In this document: positions 49,632-58,976 of the stretch, in pieces
How the letters are laid out: each line of letters opens with the position of its first letter
Position numbering within the stretch: position 1 is the first letter of the stretch
Assembly: GCA_933822405.4 (NCBI GenBank)
Contig: CAKOGP040001980.1
Coordinates: 528,784 to 592,783 of the forward strand
Length of the DNA: 64,000 bases
DNA from: Cylindrotheca closterium
Taxonomy: Eukaryota; Bacillariophyta; Bacillariophyceae; Bacillariales; Bacillariaceae
Direction: 5' to 3'
Notes under the pieces: model-generated
Database searches by the model: none
Told to the model about the DNA's origin: nothing
The model's input: the letters and a program-made list of their open reading frames with translations, nothing else
Program-made: the position numbers and the translations under genes

Positions 49632-50450
49632 TTAGCGGCGGCTGGCACTTCCGGCGGAAAGTCTGTGGTCCATTTTGGTGTCACTCGACGAGCTGTGGGA
49701 CTTCTTGGCCCCCTTTCCACCCTTTCCACCCTTGCCCTTGCTAGAACCAGATCCGCTCTTGGAGGAGCCGCCCTTTCCCTTTCCATTTCCCTTGCTAGAG
49801 CTAGAGCTAGAGCCAGAGTCAGATCCTCCCTTGCCCTTGCTAGAACCAGAACCAGACCCAGATCCAGATCTACCCTTTCCAGAAGAAGATCCGCCCTTGC
49901 CGGAAGACATACCAGATCCAGATCCACCCTTTCCAGAAGAAGATCCGCCCTTGCCAGAAGACATACCAGATCCAGATCCACCCTTGCCGGATGATCCACC
50001 AGATCCAGATCCGCCCTTTCCAGAAGACATGCCCGAGCCAGATCCGCCCTTGCCGGATGATCCACCCTTGCCGGAGCCTCCCTTTCCAGAAGACATGCCG
50101 GATGATCCACCCTTGCCGGATGATCCACCCTTTCCAGAGCCTCCCTTTCCAGAACTCATATCGGAAGACCCTCCTTTTCCAGACGATCCACCCTTGCCAG
50201 AGCCTCCTTTGCCGGATGATCCACCCTTGCCGGATGATCCACCCTTGCCAGAGCCACCCTTGCCGCTTCCCTTGGACGATGAAAGTTCATCGTCATCATC
50301 CATTGGTCGGTCAAAAAGGACACGTCCGAGCGCACGTTTGCGAATGTTACCTCCAACGACGTTGCGTGCTTGTTCGTTGTTTTGTGCCACAACAATGGAG
50401 ATGAGGGCAAGGAGAAGCACAAGTGCAAGGTTTCTGGATGAGAACATCAT
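49632..50450 (-). CDS. Secreted Ser-Gly-Lys-rich repeat protein, copy 4 (type A)
   Basis: 272 residues from ATG 50450. The protein matches copy 2 throughout, including the GKGRSGSG and SDSGSSSSSSKG markers of type A. Its 3' flank joins directly onto the right end of the copia element. Its upstream spacer is of the copy 3 kind (GAACTCAGCTG), unlike copy 2, so the coding part and spacer have different nearest relatives. It is therefore not a simple copy of unit 2. The promoter box is present at 50661-50666. Confidence 0.85.
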   Translation of the reverse strand: MMFSSRNLALVLLLALISIVVAQNNEQARNVVGGNIRKRALGRVLFDRPMDDDDELSSSKGSGKGGSGKGGSSGKGGSSGKGGSGKGGSSGKGGSSDMSSGKGGSGKGGSSGKGGSSGMSSGKGGSGKGGSSGKGGSGSGMSSGKGGSGSGGSSGKGGSGSGMSSGKGGSSSGKGGSGSGMSSGKGGSSSGKGRSGSGSGSGSSKGKGGSDSGSSSSSSKGNGKGKGGSSKSGSGSSKGKGGKGGKGAKKSHSSSSDTKMDHRLSAGSASRR

Positions 50451-51106
50451 ATTTATTGTTTTGTGGGTTGTGATGTTTGATGATTGAAGACCAGTTGAAA
50501 TTGTGAGAGGAAGATGTGATGGATTTGATGGATTGGATCCAGACTCACTCGTACACTGTACTCGTACTGTACACGAATGGTCGCCATTATTTTTACAAGA
50601 GTGCAACTCGCAGAATTTTTACGCGATGAAACACGTTCCTCGGACAAAAGATTTGTTTACCACGTGCAAAAGTCAAGTTGATCGAACTCAGCTGTTTTAG
50701 AACATTAGCTAAAAAGGCGATCAAAAATGGTGTGCTAAAACAGATTTTCAGAGATTTCGGCTTCCTTGGAATTCCGTTTCCATGGCTTCTATAGCGGCTA
50801 CCTGCTATACGAAGATGGATTGATGCATTTGATGGAATGAAAGCTCTTTTTCCGCTCGTGAGGTGATAAGCCCATAGTAGAATGAACGGTTCGTATTGTT
50901 AAATATGTTGCTACTGTCGAAATGATGAGATGGAGTTCTCTGGAAATATTGATTCGAGTCTAAATTGATTCATTTTATACATATACATCTTTATCACTGT
51001 GATTGAAATCTTGCTGTGCTGTGTAGCTTTTTCTGTCTATCTGCCAAGCGGAGGGTGCCCGTAGTCGAGCACTGTCAACGATTGTCGCTCAGATTCAGAT
51101 TGTAGC

Positions 51107-51943
51107 TTAGCGGCGGCTGGCACTTCCGGCGGAAAGTCTGTGGTCCATTTTGGTGTCACTCGACGAGCTGTGGGACTTCTTGGCTCCCTTTCCACCCTTT
51201 CCACCCTTGCCCTTGCTAGAACCAGATCCGCTCTTGGAGGAGCCGCCCTTTCCCTTTCCATTTCCCTTGCTAGAGCTAGAGCTAGAGCCAGAGCCAGAGC
51301 CAGATCCTCCTTTGCCCTTGCTAGAACCAGAACCAGACCCAGAACCAGACCCAGATCCAGATCCACCCTTTCCAGAAGAAGATCCGCCCTTGCCAGAAGA
51401 CATACCAGATCCAGATCCACCCTTTCCAGAAGAAGATCCGCCCTTGCCAGAAGACATACCAGATCCAGATCCACCCTTGCCGGATGATCCACCAGATCCA
51501 GATCCGCCCTTTCCAGAAGACATGCCCGAGCCAGATCCGCCCTTGCCGGATGATCCACCCTTGCCGGAGCCTCCCTTTCCAGAAGACATGCCGGATGATC
51601 CACCCTTGCCGGATGATCCACCCTTTCCAGAGCCTCCCTTTCCAGAACTCATATCGGAAGACCCTCCTTTTCCAGACGATCCACCCTTGCCAGAGCCTCC
51701 TTTGCCGGATGATCCACCCTTGCCGGATGATCCACCCTTGCCAGAGCCACCCTTGCCGCTTCCCTTGGACGATGAAAGTTCATCGTCATCATCCATTGGT
51801 CGGTCAAAAAGGACACGTCCGAGCGCACGTTTGCGAATGTTACCTCCAACGACGTTGCGTGCTTGTTCGTTGTTTTGTGCCACAACAATGGAGATGAGGG
51901 CAAGGAGAAGCACAAGTGCAAGGTTTCTGGAAGAGAACATCAT
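51107..51943 (-). CDS. Secreted Ser-Gly-Lys-rich repeat protein, copy 5 (type B)
   Basis: 278 residues from ATG 51943. Protein identical to copies 3, 6 and 7. It has the silent GGAAGAG variant in the signal-peptide region that is shared with copy 7 and copy 1 but not with 3 and 6. Upstream spacer lacks the extra ACTGTACTC repeat seen before copies 2-4 and reads GAGATGG as before copies 1, 6 and 7. Unit length to copy 6 is exactly 1,490 bp. Confidence 0.85.
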   Translation of the reverse strand: MMFSSRNLALVLLLALISIVVAQNNEQARNVVGGNIRKRALGRVLFDRPMDDDDELSSSKGSGKGGSGKGGSSGKGGSSGKGGSGKGGSSGKGGSSDMSSGKGGSGKGGSSGKGGSSGMSSGKGGSGKGGSSGKGGSGSGMSSGKGGSGSGGSSGKGGSGSGMSSGKGGSSSGKGGSGSGMSSGKGGSSSGKGGSGSGSGSGSGSGSSKGKGGSGSGSGSSSSSSKGNGKGKGGSSKSGSGSSKGKGGKGGKGAKKSHSSSSDTKMDHRLSAGSASRR

Positions 51944-52596
51944 ATTTATTGTTTTGTGGGTTGTGATGTTTGATGATTGAAGACCAGTTAAAATTGTGAG
52001 AGGAAGATGTGATGGATTTGAGATGGATTGGATCCAGACTCACTCGTACATTGTACTCGTACACGAATGGTCGCCATTATTTTTACAAGAGTGCAACTCG
52101 CAGAATTTTTACGCGATGAAACACGTTCCTCGGACAAAAGATTTGTTTACCACGTGCAAAAGTCAAGTTGATCGAACTCAGCTGTTTTAGAACATTAGCT
52201 AAAAAGGCGATCAAAAATGGTGTGCTAAAACAGATTTTCAGAGATTTCGGCTTCCTTGGAATTCCGTTTCCATGGCTTCTATAGCGGCTACCTGCTATAC
52301 GAAGATGGATTGATGCATTTGATGGAATGAAAGCTCTTTTTCCGCTCGTGAGGTGATAAGCCCATAGTAGAATGAACGGTTCGTATTGTTAAATATGTTG
52401 CTACTGTCGAAATGATGAGATGGAGTTCTCTGGAAATATTGATTCGAGTCTAAATTGATTCATTTTATACATATACATCTTTATCACTGTGATTGAAATC
52501 TTGCTGTGCTGTGTAGCTTTTTCTGTCTATCTGCCAAGCGGAGGGTGCCCGTAGTCGAGCACTGTCAACGATTGTCGCTCAGATTCAGATTGTAGC

Positions 52597-53433
52597 TTAG
52601 CGGCGGCTGGCACTTCCGGCGGAAAGTCTGTGGTCCATTTTGGTGTCACTCGACGAGCTGTGGGACTTCTTGGCTCCCTTTCCACCCTTTCCACCCTTGC
52701 CCTTGCTAGAACCAGATCCGCTCTTGGAGGAGCCGCCCTTTCCCTTTCCATTTCCCTTGCTAGAGCTAGAGCTAGAGCCAGAGCCAGAGCCAGATCCTCC
52801 TTTGCCCTTGCTAGAACCAGAACCAGACCCAGAACCAGACCCAGATCCAGATCCACCCTTTCCAGAAGAAGATCCGCCCTTGCCAGAAGACATACCAGAT
52901 CCAGATCCACCCTTTCCAGAAGAAGATCCGCCCTTGCCAGAAGACATACCAGATCCAGATCCACCCTTGCCGGATGATCCACCAGATCCAGATCCGCCCT
53001 TTCCAGAAGACATGCCCGAGCCAGATCCGCCCTTGCCGGATGATCCACCCTTGCCGGAGCCTCCCTTTCCAGAAGACATGCCGGATGATCCACCCTTGCC
53101 GGATGATCCACCCTTTCCAGAGCCTCCCTTTCCAGAACTCATATCGGAAGACCCTCCTTTTCCAGACGATCCACCCTTGCCAGAGCCTCCTTTGCCGGAT
53201 GATCCACCCTTGCCGGATGATCCACCCTTGCCAGAGCCACCCTTGCCGCTTCCCTTGGACGATGAAAGTTCATCGTCATCATCCATTGGTCGGTCAAAAA
53301 GGACACGTCCGAGCGCACGTTTGCGAATGTTACCTCCAACGACGTTGCGTGCTTGTTCGTTGTTTTGTGCCACAACAATGGAGATGAGGGCAAGGAGAAG
53401 CACAAGTGCAAGGTTTCTGGATGAGAACATCAT
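52597..53433 (-). CDS. Secreted Ser-Gly-Lys-rich repeat protein, copy 6 (type B)
   Basis: 278 residues from ATG 53433, identical in protein to copies 3, 5 and 7. It carries the GGATGAG silent variant of copy 3 and one private change upstream of the ATG (GTGGGCTGTG where others have GTGGGTTGTG). The unit is otherwise collinear with copies 5 and 7, so the variants are shuffled between neighbours, which suggests gene conversion or unequal exchange. Confidence 0.85.
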   Translation of the reverse strand: MMFSSRNLALVLLLALISIVVAQNNEQARNVVGGNIRKRALGRVLFDRPMDDDDELSSSKGSGKGGSGKGGSSGKGGSSGKGGSGKGGSSGKGGSSDMSSGKGGSGKGGSSGKGGSSGMSSGKGGSGKGGSSGKGGSGSGMSSGKGGSGSGGSSGKGGSGSGMSSGKGGSSSGKGGSGSGMSSGKGGSSSGKGGSGSGSGSGSGSGSSKGKGGSGSGSGSSSSSSKGNGKGKGGSSKSGSGSSKGKGGKGGKGAKKSHSSSSDTKMDHRLSAGSASRR

Positions 53434-54086
53434 ATTTATTGTTTTGTGGGCTGTGATGTTTGATGATTGAAGACCAGTTAAAATTGTGAGAGGAAGATGT
53501 GATGGATTTGAGATGGATTGGATCCAGACTCACTCGTACATTGTACTCGTACACGAATGGTCGCCATTATTTTTACAAGAGTGCAACTCGCAGAATTTTT
53601 ACGCGATGAAACACGTTCCTCGGACAAAAGATTTGTTTACCACGTGCAAAAGTCAAGTTGATCGAACTCAGCTGTTTTAGAACATTAGCTAAAAAGGCGA
53701 TCAAAAATGGTGTGCTAAAACAGATTTTCAGAGATTTCGGCTTCCTTGGAATTCCGTTTCCATGGCTTCTATAGCGGCTACCTGCTATACGAAGATGGAT
53801 TGATGCATTTGATGGAATGAAAGCTCTTTTTCCGCTCGTGAGGTGATAAGCCCATAGTAGAATGAACGGTTCGTATTGTTAAATATGTTGCTACTGTCGA
53901 AATGATGAGATGGAGTTCTCTGGAAATATTGATTCGAGTCTAAATTGATTCATTTTATACATATACATCTTTATCACTGTGATTGAAATCTTGCTGTGCT
54001 GTGTAGCTTTTTCTGTCTATCTGCCAAGCGGAGGGTGCCCGTAGTCGAGCACTGTCAACGATTGTCGCTCAGATTCAGATTGTAGC

Positions 54087-54923
54087 TTAGCGGCGGCTGG
54101 CACTTCCGGCGGAAAGTCTGTGGTCCATTTTGGTGTCACTCGACGAGCTGTGGGACTTCTTGGCTCCCTTTCCACCCTTTCCACCCTTGCCCTTGCTAGA
54201 ACCAGATCCGCTCTTGGAGGAGCCGCCCTTTCCCTTTCCATTTCCCTTGCTAGAGCTAGAGCTAGAGCCAGAGCCAGAGCCAGATCCTCCTTTGCCCTTG
54301 CTAGAACCAGAACCAGACCCAGAACCAGACCCAGATCCAGATCCACCCTTTCCAGAAGAAGATCCGCCCTTGCCAGAAGACATACCAGATCCAGATCCAC
54401 CCTTTCCAGAAGAAGATCCGCCCTTGCCAGAAGACATACCAGATCCAGATCCACCCTTGCCGGATGATCCACCAGATCCAGATCCGCCCTTTCCAGAAGA
54501 CATGCCCGAGCCAGATCCGCCCTTGCCGGATGATCCACCCTTGCCGGAGCCTCCCTTTCCAGAAGACATGCCGGATGATCCACCCTTGCCGGATGATCCA
54601 CCCTTTCCAGAGCCTCCCTTTCCAGAACTCATATCGGAAGACCCTCCTTTTCCAGACGATCCACCCTTGCCAGAGCCTCCTTTGCCGGATGATCCACCCT
54701 TGCCGGATGATCCACCCTTGCCAGAGCCACCCTTGCCGCTTCCCTTGGACGATGAAAGTTCATCGTCATCATCCATTGGTCGGTCAAAAAGGACACGTCC
54801 GAGCGCACGTTTGCGAATGTTACCTCCAACGACGTTGCGTGCTTGTTCGTTGTTTTGTGCCACAACAATGGAGATGAGGGCAAGGAGAAGCACAAGTGCA
54901 AGGTTTCTGGAAGAGAACATCAT
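54087..54923 (-). CDS. Secreted Ser-Gly-Lys-rich repeat protein, copy 7 (type B, array end)
   Basis: 278 residues from ATG 54923, type B, identical in protein to copies 3, 5 and 6. It is the copy at the 5'-most (right) end. Its ATG-proximal 95 bp match the array, but beyond 55018 the upstream DNA has diverged strongly, with only motif-level similarity to the other promoters (GGACAAA, TTTACCACGTGC, AAGT-GAT). This promoter is the only one not fully homogenised. Confidence 0.85.
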   Translation of the reverse strand: MMFSSRNLALVLLLALISIVVAQNNEQARNVVGGNIRKRALGRVLFDRPMDDDDELSSSKGSGKGGSGKGGSSGKGGSSGKGGSGKGGSSGKGGSSDMSSGKGGSGKGGSSGKGGSSGMSSGKGGSGKGGSSGKGGSGSGMSSGKGGSGSGGSSGKGGSGSGMSSGKGGSSSGKGGSGSGMSSGKGGSSSGKGGSGSGSGSGSGSGSSKGKGGSGSGSGSSSSSSKGNGKGKGGSSKSGSGSSKGKGGKGGKGAKKSHSSSSDTKMDHRLSAGSASRR

Positions 54924-55125
54924 ATTTATTGTTTTGTGGGTTGTGATGTTTGATGATTGAAGACCAGTTAAAATTGTGAGAGGAAGATGTGATGGATTTG
55001 AGATGGATTGGATCTAGATTTTCTGGTTCGCACAAGAATGCTCGCCATATTTTCTGACACGAATAGTGTTATCCGAATTTTACTTGACGAAACAAGTTTC
55101 ATCGGACAAATGATGCGATTTTTAC

Positions 55126-55131
55126 CACGTG
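55126..55131. promoter_or_regulatory. CACGTG box upstream of array copy 7
   Basis: 203 bp upstream of the copy 7 ATG, within a diverged promoter. Flanking matches to the other copies include TTTACCACGTGC, ATCGGACAAA and CAAGTNGAT. Persistence in a diverged background supports a functional site. Confidence 0.55.
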
Positions 55132-55242
55132 CCAAAATCAAGTCGATGACATCGAAAACAGTGAATCTGGGTTCTTCACCGTGTAAAAAGTCAAACGCGG
55201 ACGGAGTTGCAATAGTCCCGCAAAAACACATCATTGGCCAAT

Positions 55243-55864
55243 GAGGCAGTGGGAATCCCCGGATTTCTCCCCTAGTTGCGAGATTTTCCCACAGCTCAAT
55301 TTTTCCCACAACTCAATTTTTCCCACAACTCAATTTTGCTTCCCACAACTAGTTGTGGGAATTCCCTCAACAGTTGTGGGAAAACTGTCATTTCTACACA
55401 GAAAACCACGTAGGATATGTACTGAGACAAATTTGAAGTTTCCCACAACTCTAATTGTAGTTGTGGGAAGTTTCCCACAACTCTAATTGTTTTATTGGGA
55501 ATTATGGGAAAACTGTCCGTTCTACGGAAAACTGTCCGTTCTACACACAAAACAACGTTTGATATGTACTGACTAGAAATTAGACAACTACATATGATGT
55601 TTCCCAAAAACTCTAATTGTTTTCGTGATATTTCGTGATACATTTAAGGCAAAAAAACGGACAGCTGCGCAACGGAAATTCCCACAACTAGTTGTGGGAA
55701 ATTCCCACAACTAGTTGTAGGAATTTCCCACAACTATTTTTTAAGATTCCTACAACTAGTTGTGGGAATTTTTGGCAAAAATCTGTTCCCACAACTAGTT
55801 GTGGGAAATCGCGTTAAATATCGCGGGGACGAAATAAAATGAAAAGGGGGAATCCCACTGCCTC
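55243..55864. mobile_element. MITE-like element with terminal inverted repeats and internal palindromes
   Basis: 622 bp bounded by GAGGCAGTGGGAATCCCC (left) and its reverse complement with one mismatch (right, GGGGGAATCCCACTGCCTC). AAT flanks both ends (55240-55242 and 55865-55867), a possible 3-bp target duplication. The interior holds many copies of CCCACAACT/AGTTGTGGG, often fused into the 18-bp palindrome CCCACAACTAGTTGTGGG (at about 55341, 55681, 55704 with one change, and 55788). Two related ~60-bp units with AAACTGTC...TACACA...GATATGTACTGA are also present. No ORF. A non-autonomous DNA transposon is the best reading; superfamily unknown. Confidence 0.75.
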
Positions 55865-55965
55865 AATGGACACGTCAAGAATTTTGCAACATTGAAGCAA
55901 GTCAATTTTCAAAATAACGAAAAAAGCGATCACCCTTATCCATCCATCCTTCCATCACCACCACC

Positions 55966-56451
55966 ATGGGCTTGCTAAAGGGAATAGATCCTATTCTTAC
56001 TGCCGACCTGCTATGGGTCTTGCGGGCAATGGGCCACGGAGATCGGTTGGCCATTGTGGACTGCAACTTTCCAGCGGCGCAAGTCGCCAAGAGCACTGTC
56101 ACAGGCAAAGATCCCATTATTTTGACCGTGCCACTTCCACAAGCCGTGTCGGCCATTTGTGAATTGTTGCCACTTGATTATTTTGAAGAGTCATCCGTAT
56201 TTTATATGGCCCCACAAGATGGAGTAGCCATGCCACCAGAGGGGAACGCGGTGATTGACGAACTCAAGTCTGCCATTGCCACAGTATCCTCCCCGGATGT
56301 TTCGATTGCTCCTGTCGAACGGTTTCAATTCTACGAAGAAGCCAAAAAGTGTTTTGCTATTGTTCAAACCTTGGAGCGACGACCCTATGGTAATGCAATT
56401 CTAGTCAAGGGTGTCATTGGGCCTGACGGCAAGGACTTGAAACCGAATTGA
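55966..56451 (+). CDS. FUOM: RbsD/FucU-family sugar mutarotase (fucose mutarotase-like)
   Basis: 161 residues from ATG 55966, one exon, close to the 140-155 of FucU/FUOM. The family interconverts alpha and beta anomers of fucose (or ribose for RbsD). Seen: LLKGIDPILTADLLWVLRAMGHGD (the N-terminal signature; His in MGHGD is the catalytic one in FucU), VDCNFPA, FYEEAKKCFAIVQTLERRPYGNAILVKGVIG near the end (the family's conserved F-x-x-A-K and YGN-x-x-L-x-K-G-V blocks). It likely feeds fucose salvage, in line with fucose-rich diatom glycans. No targeting peptide. It begins about 100 bp from the MITE, and the stop codon overlaps a 12-bp palindrome (GAGCGGCCGCTC, 56450-56461). Confidence 0.85.
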   Translation: MGLLKGIDPILTADLLWVLRAMGHGDRLAIVDCNFPAAQVAKSTVTGKDPIILTVPLPQAVSAICELLPLDYFEESSVFYMAPQDGVAMPPEGNAVIDELKSAIATVSSPDVSIAPVERFQFYEEAKKCFAIVQTLERRPYGNAILVKGVIGPDGKDLKPN

Positions 56452-57341
56452 GCGGCCGCTCTTTGATTTCTGACTTTCGGAGTAGCCGGAGAGCTCTAGT
56501 TCTACACTGCCTTGTGACAAGCATTGATTTTTTATATATCTTCTCCTACTCTAGGTTGTCCCTATCTTATAGTAGGGTATTTGTGGTGGATGGATGCCAT
56601 GAGGCTGATAGATGATGGTCATGATCAGATAAAAGAGATGATTGAGCGCTCTTGTTTGTTTTCGAAATTGAGGAGTGCGTAAGCTGTATACTAACTAGTA
56701 TCAGTTGTGGTAGTTTTGCACTATAAAAAGGAGCGATTATAAATAGAGTGCCTGTTTTTTAATACGGTACGATGATGATCATTATTATATATCTTCATTT
56801 CATGTTAGCAACAGTAACAGATGCGATGTGACGAGTTACGAATCAATCATCGAGTGCGACGTGGACATGATGGATTGATTCATTCGAACCAATTCGAGGC
56901 ATAGCTAACTTTTTCAAAGTGGTTCCCTCCAAGCACTATCGGCTCGCGCTCCATGCACATTTACTCCAAAGGCGCGAATCCCGTGGGCACGGACAAAACT
57001 CCTTGCCGGCTCCAAGCCTGCACCTCCCCAAGTCCATGATAGGAAGAAAAGTTGGTGCCTCAAAACCGACATTCAAACACAACCAAGAGTAACAATCGAT
57101 CTACAATTGAGCGATTGATTGCAGCAGCACTCTGTCCCATCACGCAACACGATTAGAAGTTCAGTTTCATCAAGCCCATTCTACTCAACTACAAAGTCAC
57201 GTTTGCAATTAATCCGGAACTCTTTGACTAAATATCGTCGTTGCACCATTGCCTTCACAAAATTCTAAACCAGTTGCATTTCAAACACAACCCGCATCTT
57301 ACACACACACAAAGCACAAAGCACACAAAGCAAAATTCAAC
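56452..57341. other. Intergenic region, no supported gene
   Basis: 890 bp. A Not I-type palindrome at 56450-56461, AT-rich runs at about 56750-56800, and CA-repeats (57300-57311) just before the rhomboid start. No gene recognised. Confidence 0.4.
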
Positions 57342-58628
57342 ATGGCAAAATCCAAAAAGACGCTCAAAGAAGCCATGGAAGCCAAACCCAAAATGTCCAA
57401 TTTGAGCATTGAAGGACCAACTCCAACCGTCCACGAAGACGTCGAACAAGCCACCAATTACCGGGCATTGAATGATCTTCCTTCTCCCGCCACGAGCATT
57501 TTGTCCACGGATTCTCGGCAATCGGTGGGATCCGAACAACTCAAGGCCAAATGGAAGAAAAAGTTTGGTCGATTCAGCAAACCAAAGCGAGAGTCTTCCA
57601 TCAATTCCGTGGGCAGCTTTTCGCAATCGGAAGATTTCAAGAAACTCTTTGACGAGGATGGCAATGCAGAGCCAACCGAAAAGCCAGAAGACGAAGTATA
57701 CGTCGTCAAACAACGATGGGGATACTGCAGCTATGCCTTTTCTCTAGGTCAAGTGCTGGTGTTGATTATCATGATGAGTGGCTGTGGGATTGCCCCTATG
57801 AACATTAACCCCATGATTGGTCCCTACCCGGATGCCCTGAGTTATTGGGGTGGCAAGAATGCGGTCAATATCATTGACGATGGGGAATGGTATCGATTAA
57901 TCACTCCCATTATGCTGCACGCGGGTGTCATTCACTTACTTTGTAATGTGGCCGTCCAGGTGGAAACAGGGGCCTTTTTCGAACGCGAATGGGGGAGTCT
58001 CCGGTGGATGATTGTGTACCTTACTTCCGCAGTTGGATCCTCTGCTCTCAGTGTCATTAAAATGCCGGGCGCCATTAGTGTGGGATCTTCGGGAGCGGTC
58101 ATGGGACTCTTTGGGGCCAAGCTGGCCGAAGTCATGGTTCGATGGTTGGAGCGCGACAAATCGACGCAAGGACGGGTTGCCCATCAAGTGCGGAAGGAAC
58201 AATGTGCCGGTGTGACTTGCAGTGTGGTGGTGGTGATGCTTTTTTCCTTTATTCCATACGGTACGTTTTATTATGTTCATTGTATACTGTGTCATGGATA
58301 CAAGTAATGAAACCAGATGTTCACATTCTAATCCAACCTGCGTGCCTCTTTCTCTTCCACAGTGGATTGGTCCGCTCACTTGGGTGGTCTCATTGCCGGA
58401 TTCTGCGTGGGAATGGTCATTTTTGCTCTCAATTTGAAAAATAAAAAGGCAGCGATTGGGTGGACGATAGTGGGTACTATCATTACGTGTGTCTACTTTA
58501 CCATTGTATTTAAGGAACTGTATTCAGGAGATGTCGATCCTCCAGAAGAATTGAGAGATGTTTGTGGATATTACAAGCAATTCTTTGATGATTATGAATG
58601 CAAATGTATGCGAGGGCAACAGAATTAG
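57342..58628 (+). CDS. Rhomboid intramembrane serine protease, two exons
   Basis: Exon 1 57342-58260, exon 2 58363-58628; intron 58261-58362 (102 bp, GTACGT...CACAG) splits PY|VDWSAHLGG in frame. Product 394 residues. The N-terminal 120 residues are Ser/Lys-rich and cytosolic. The six- or seven-pass core carries HLLCN (198-202, the HxxxN of loop 2/TM2), catalytic Ser in GSSGAVMG (S250 in GxSG), and His in VDWSAHLGG (H312), so the dyad is intact and the protein should be proteolytic. This is the secretase-type rhomboid closest to plant RBL proteins, which cut type I membrane proteins in the Golgi or plasma membrane. Its C-terminus (YYKQFFDDYECKCM) has two Cys. An upstream in-frame start at 57249 is not an ATG. 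Confidence 0.85.
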
Positions 58629-58976
58629 GATGGGAATGAAGGCAATGAACAGCATGGTTGCATTAAGCGCTACGATTGCTGTCTGCATTCAGTGGGGGGC
58701 TACAATATATCTTCTATCTTCTTGTCTACTACATGTGAGAGACGAGGGAAAAGCTACAATATTCAAATGGGGAGAATCATTTGCTTGGATGGGGATGTTA
58801 TGCTGAACTTTTTCCAACAGTCATCATTATCATTGCAAGTGGAGATAAAGAAATACACTTTGTACCCCCTACAAGCACTTTCCAATTCTGTCCTATTACA
58901 ACAAATAATTAAACAAACAAACACAACCATGAAGCAAAACTTGTATTCTTTTTATTCTACACACTAAGCTCTTTTT
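58629..58976. other. Convergent intergenic region
   Basis: 348 bp between the convergent rhomboid and hydrolase genes, so it holds two 3' ends. AT-rich near the hydrolase end. No gene seen. Confidence 0.4.

Larger units (their letters stand above)
37973..55018 (-). repeat. Tandem array of seven gene-bearing repeat units (secreted Ser-Gly-Lys protein family)
   Basis: Units run about 1.48-1.57 kb and each carries one minus-strand gene with its 3' flank and promoter. Stop-to-stop spacings are 1,572 (copy 1 to 2), 1,479 (2 to 3), then the copia insertion, then 1,475, 1,490 and 1,490. Coding regions and spacers are both conserved, so the duplicated segment includes the regulatory DNA. The right end lies just upstream of copy 7, where the homology fades at about 55018 and then persists only weakly to about 55165. 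Confidence 0.9.

Noticed and set aside
55300..55860. CRISPR-like appearance of the repeated CCCACAACT words
   Set aside because: Repeats are palindromic, irregularly spaced, and inside an element with terminal inverted repeats in a eukaryotic genome.
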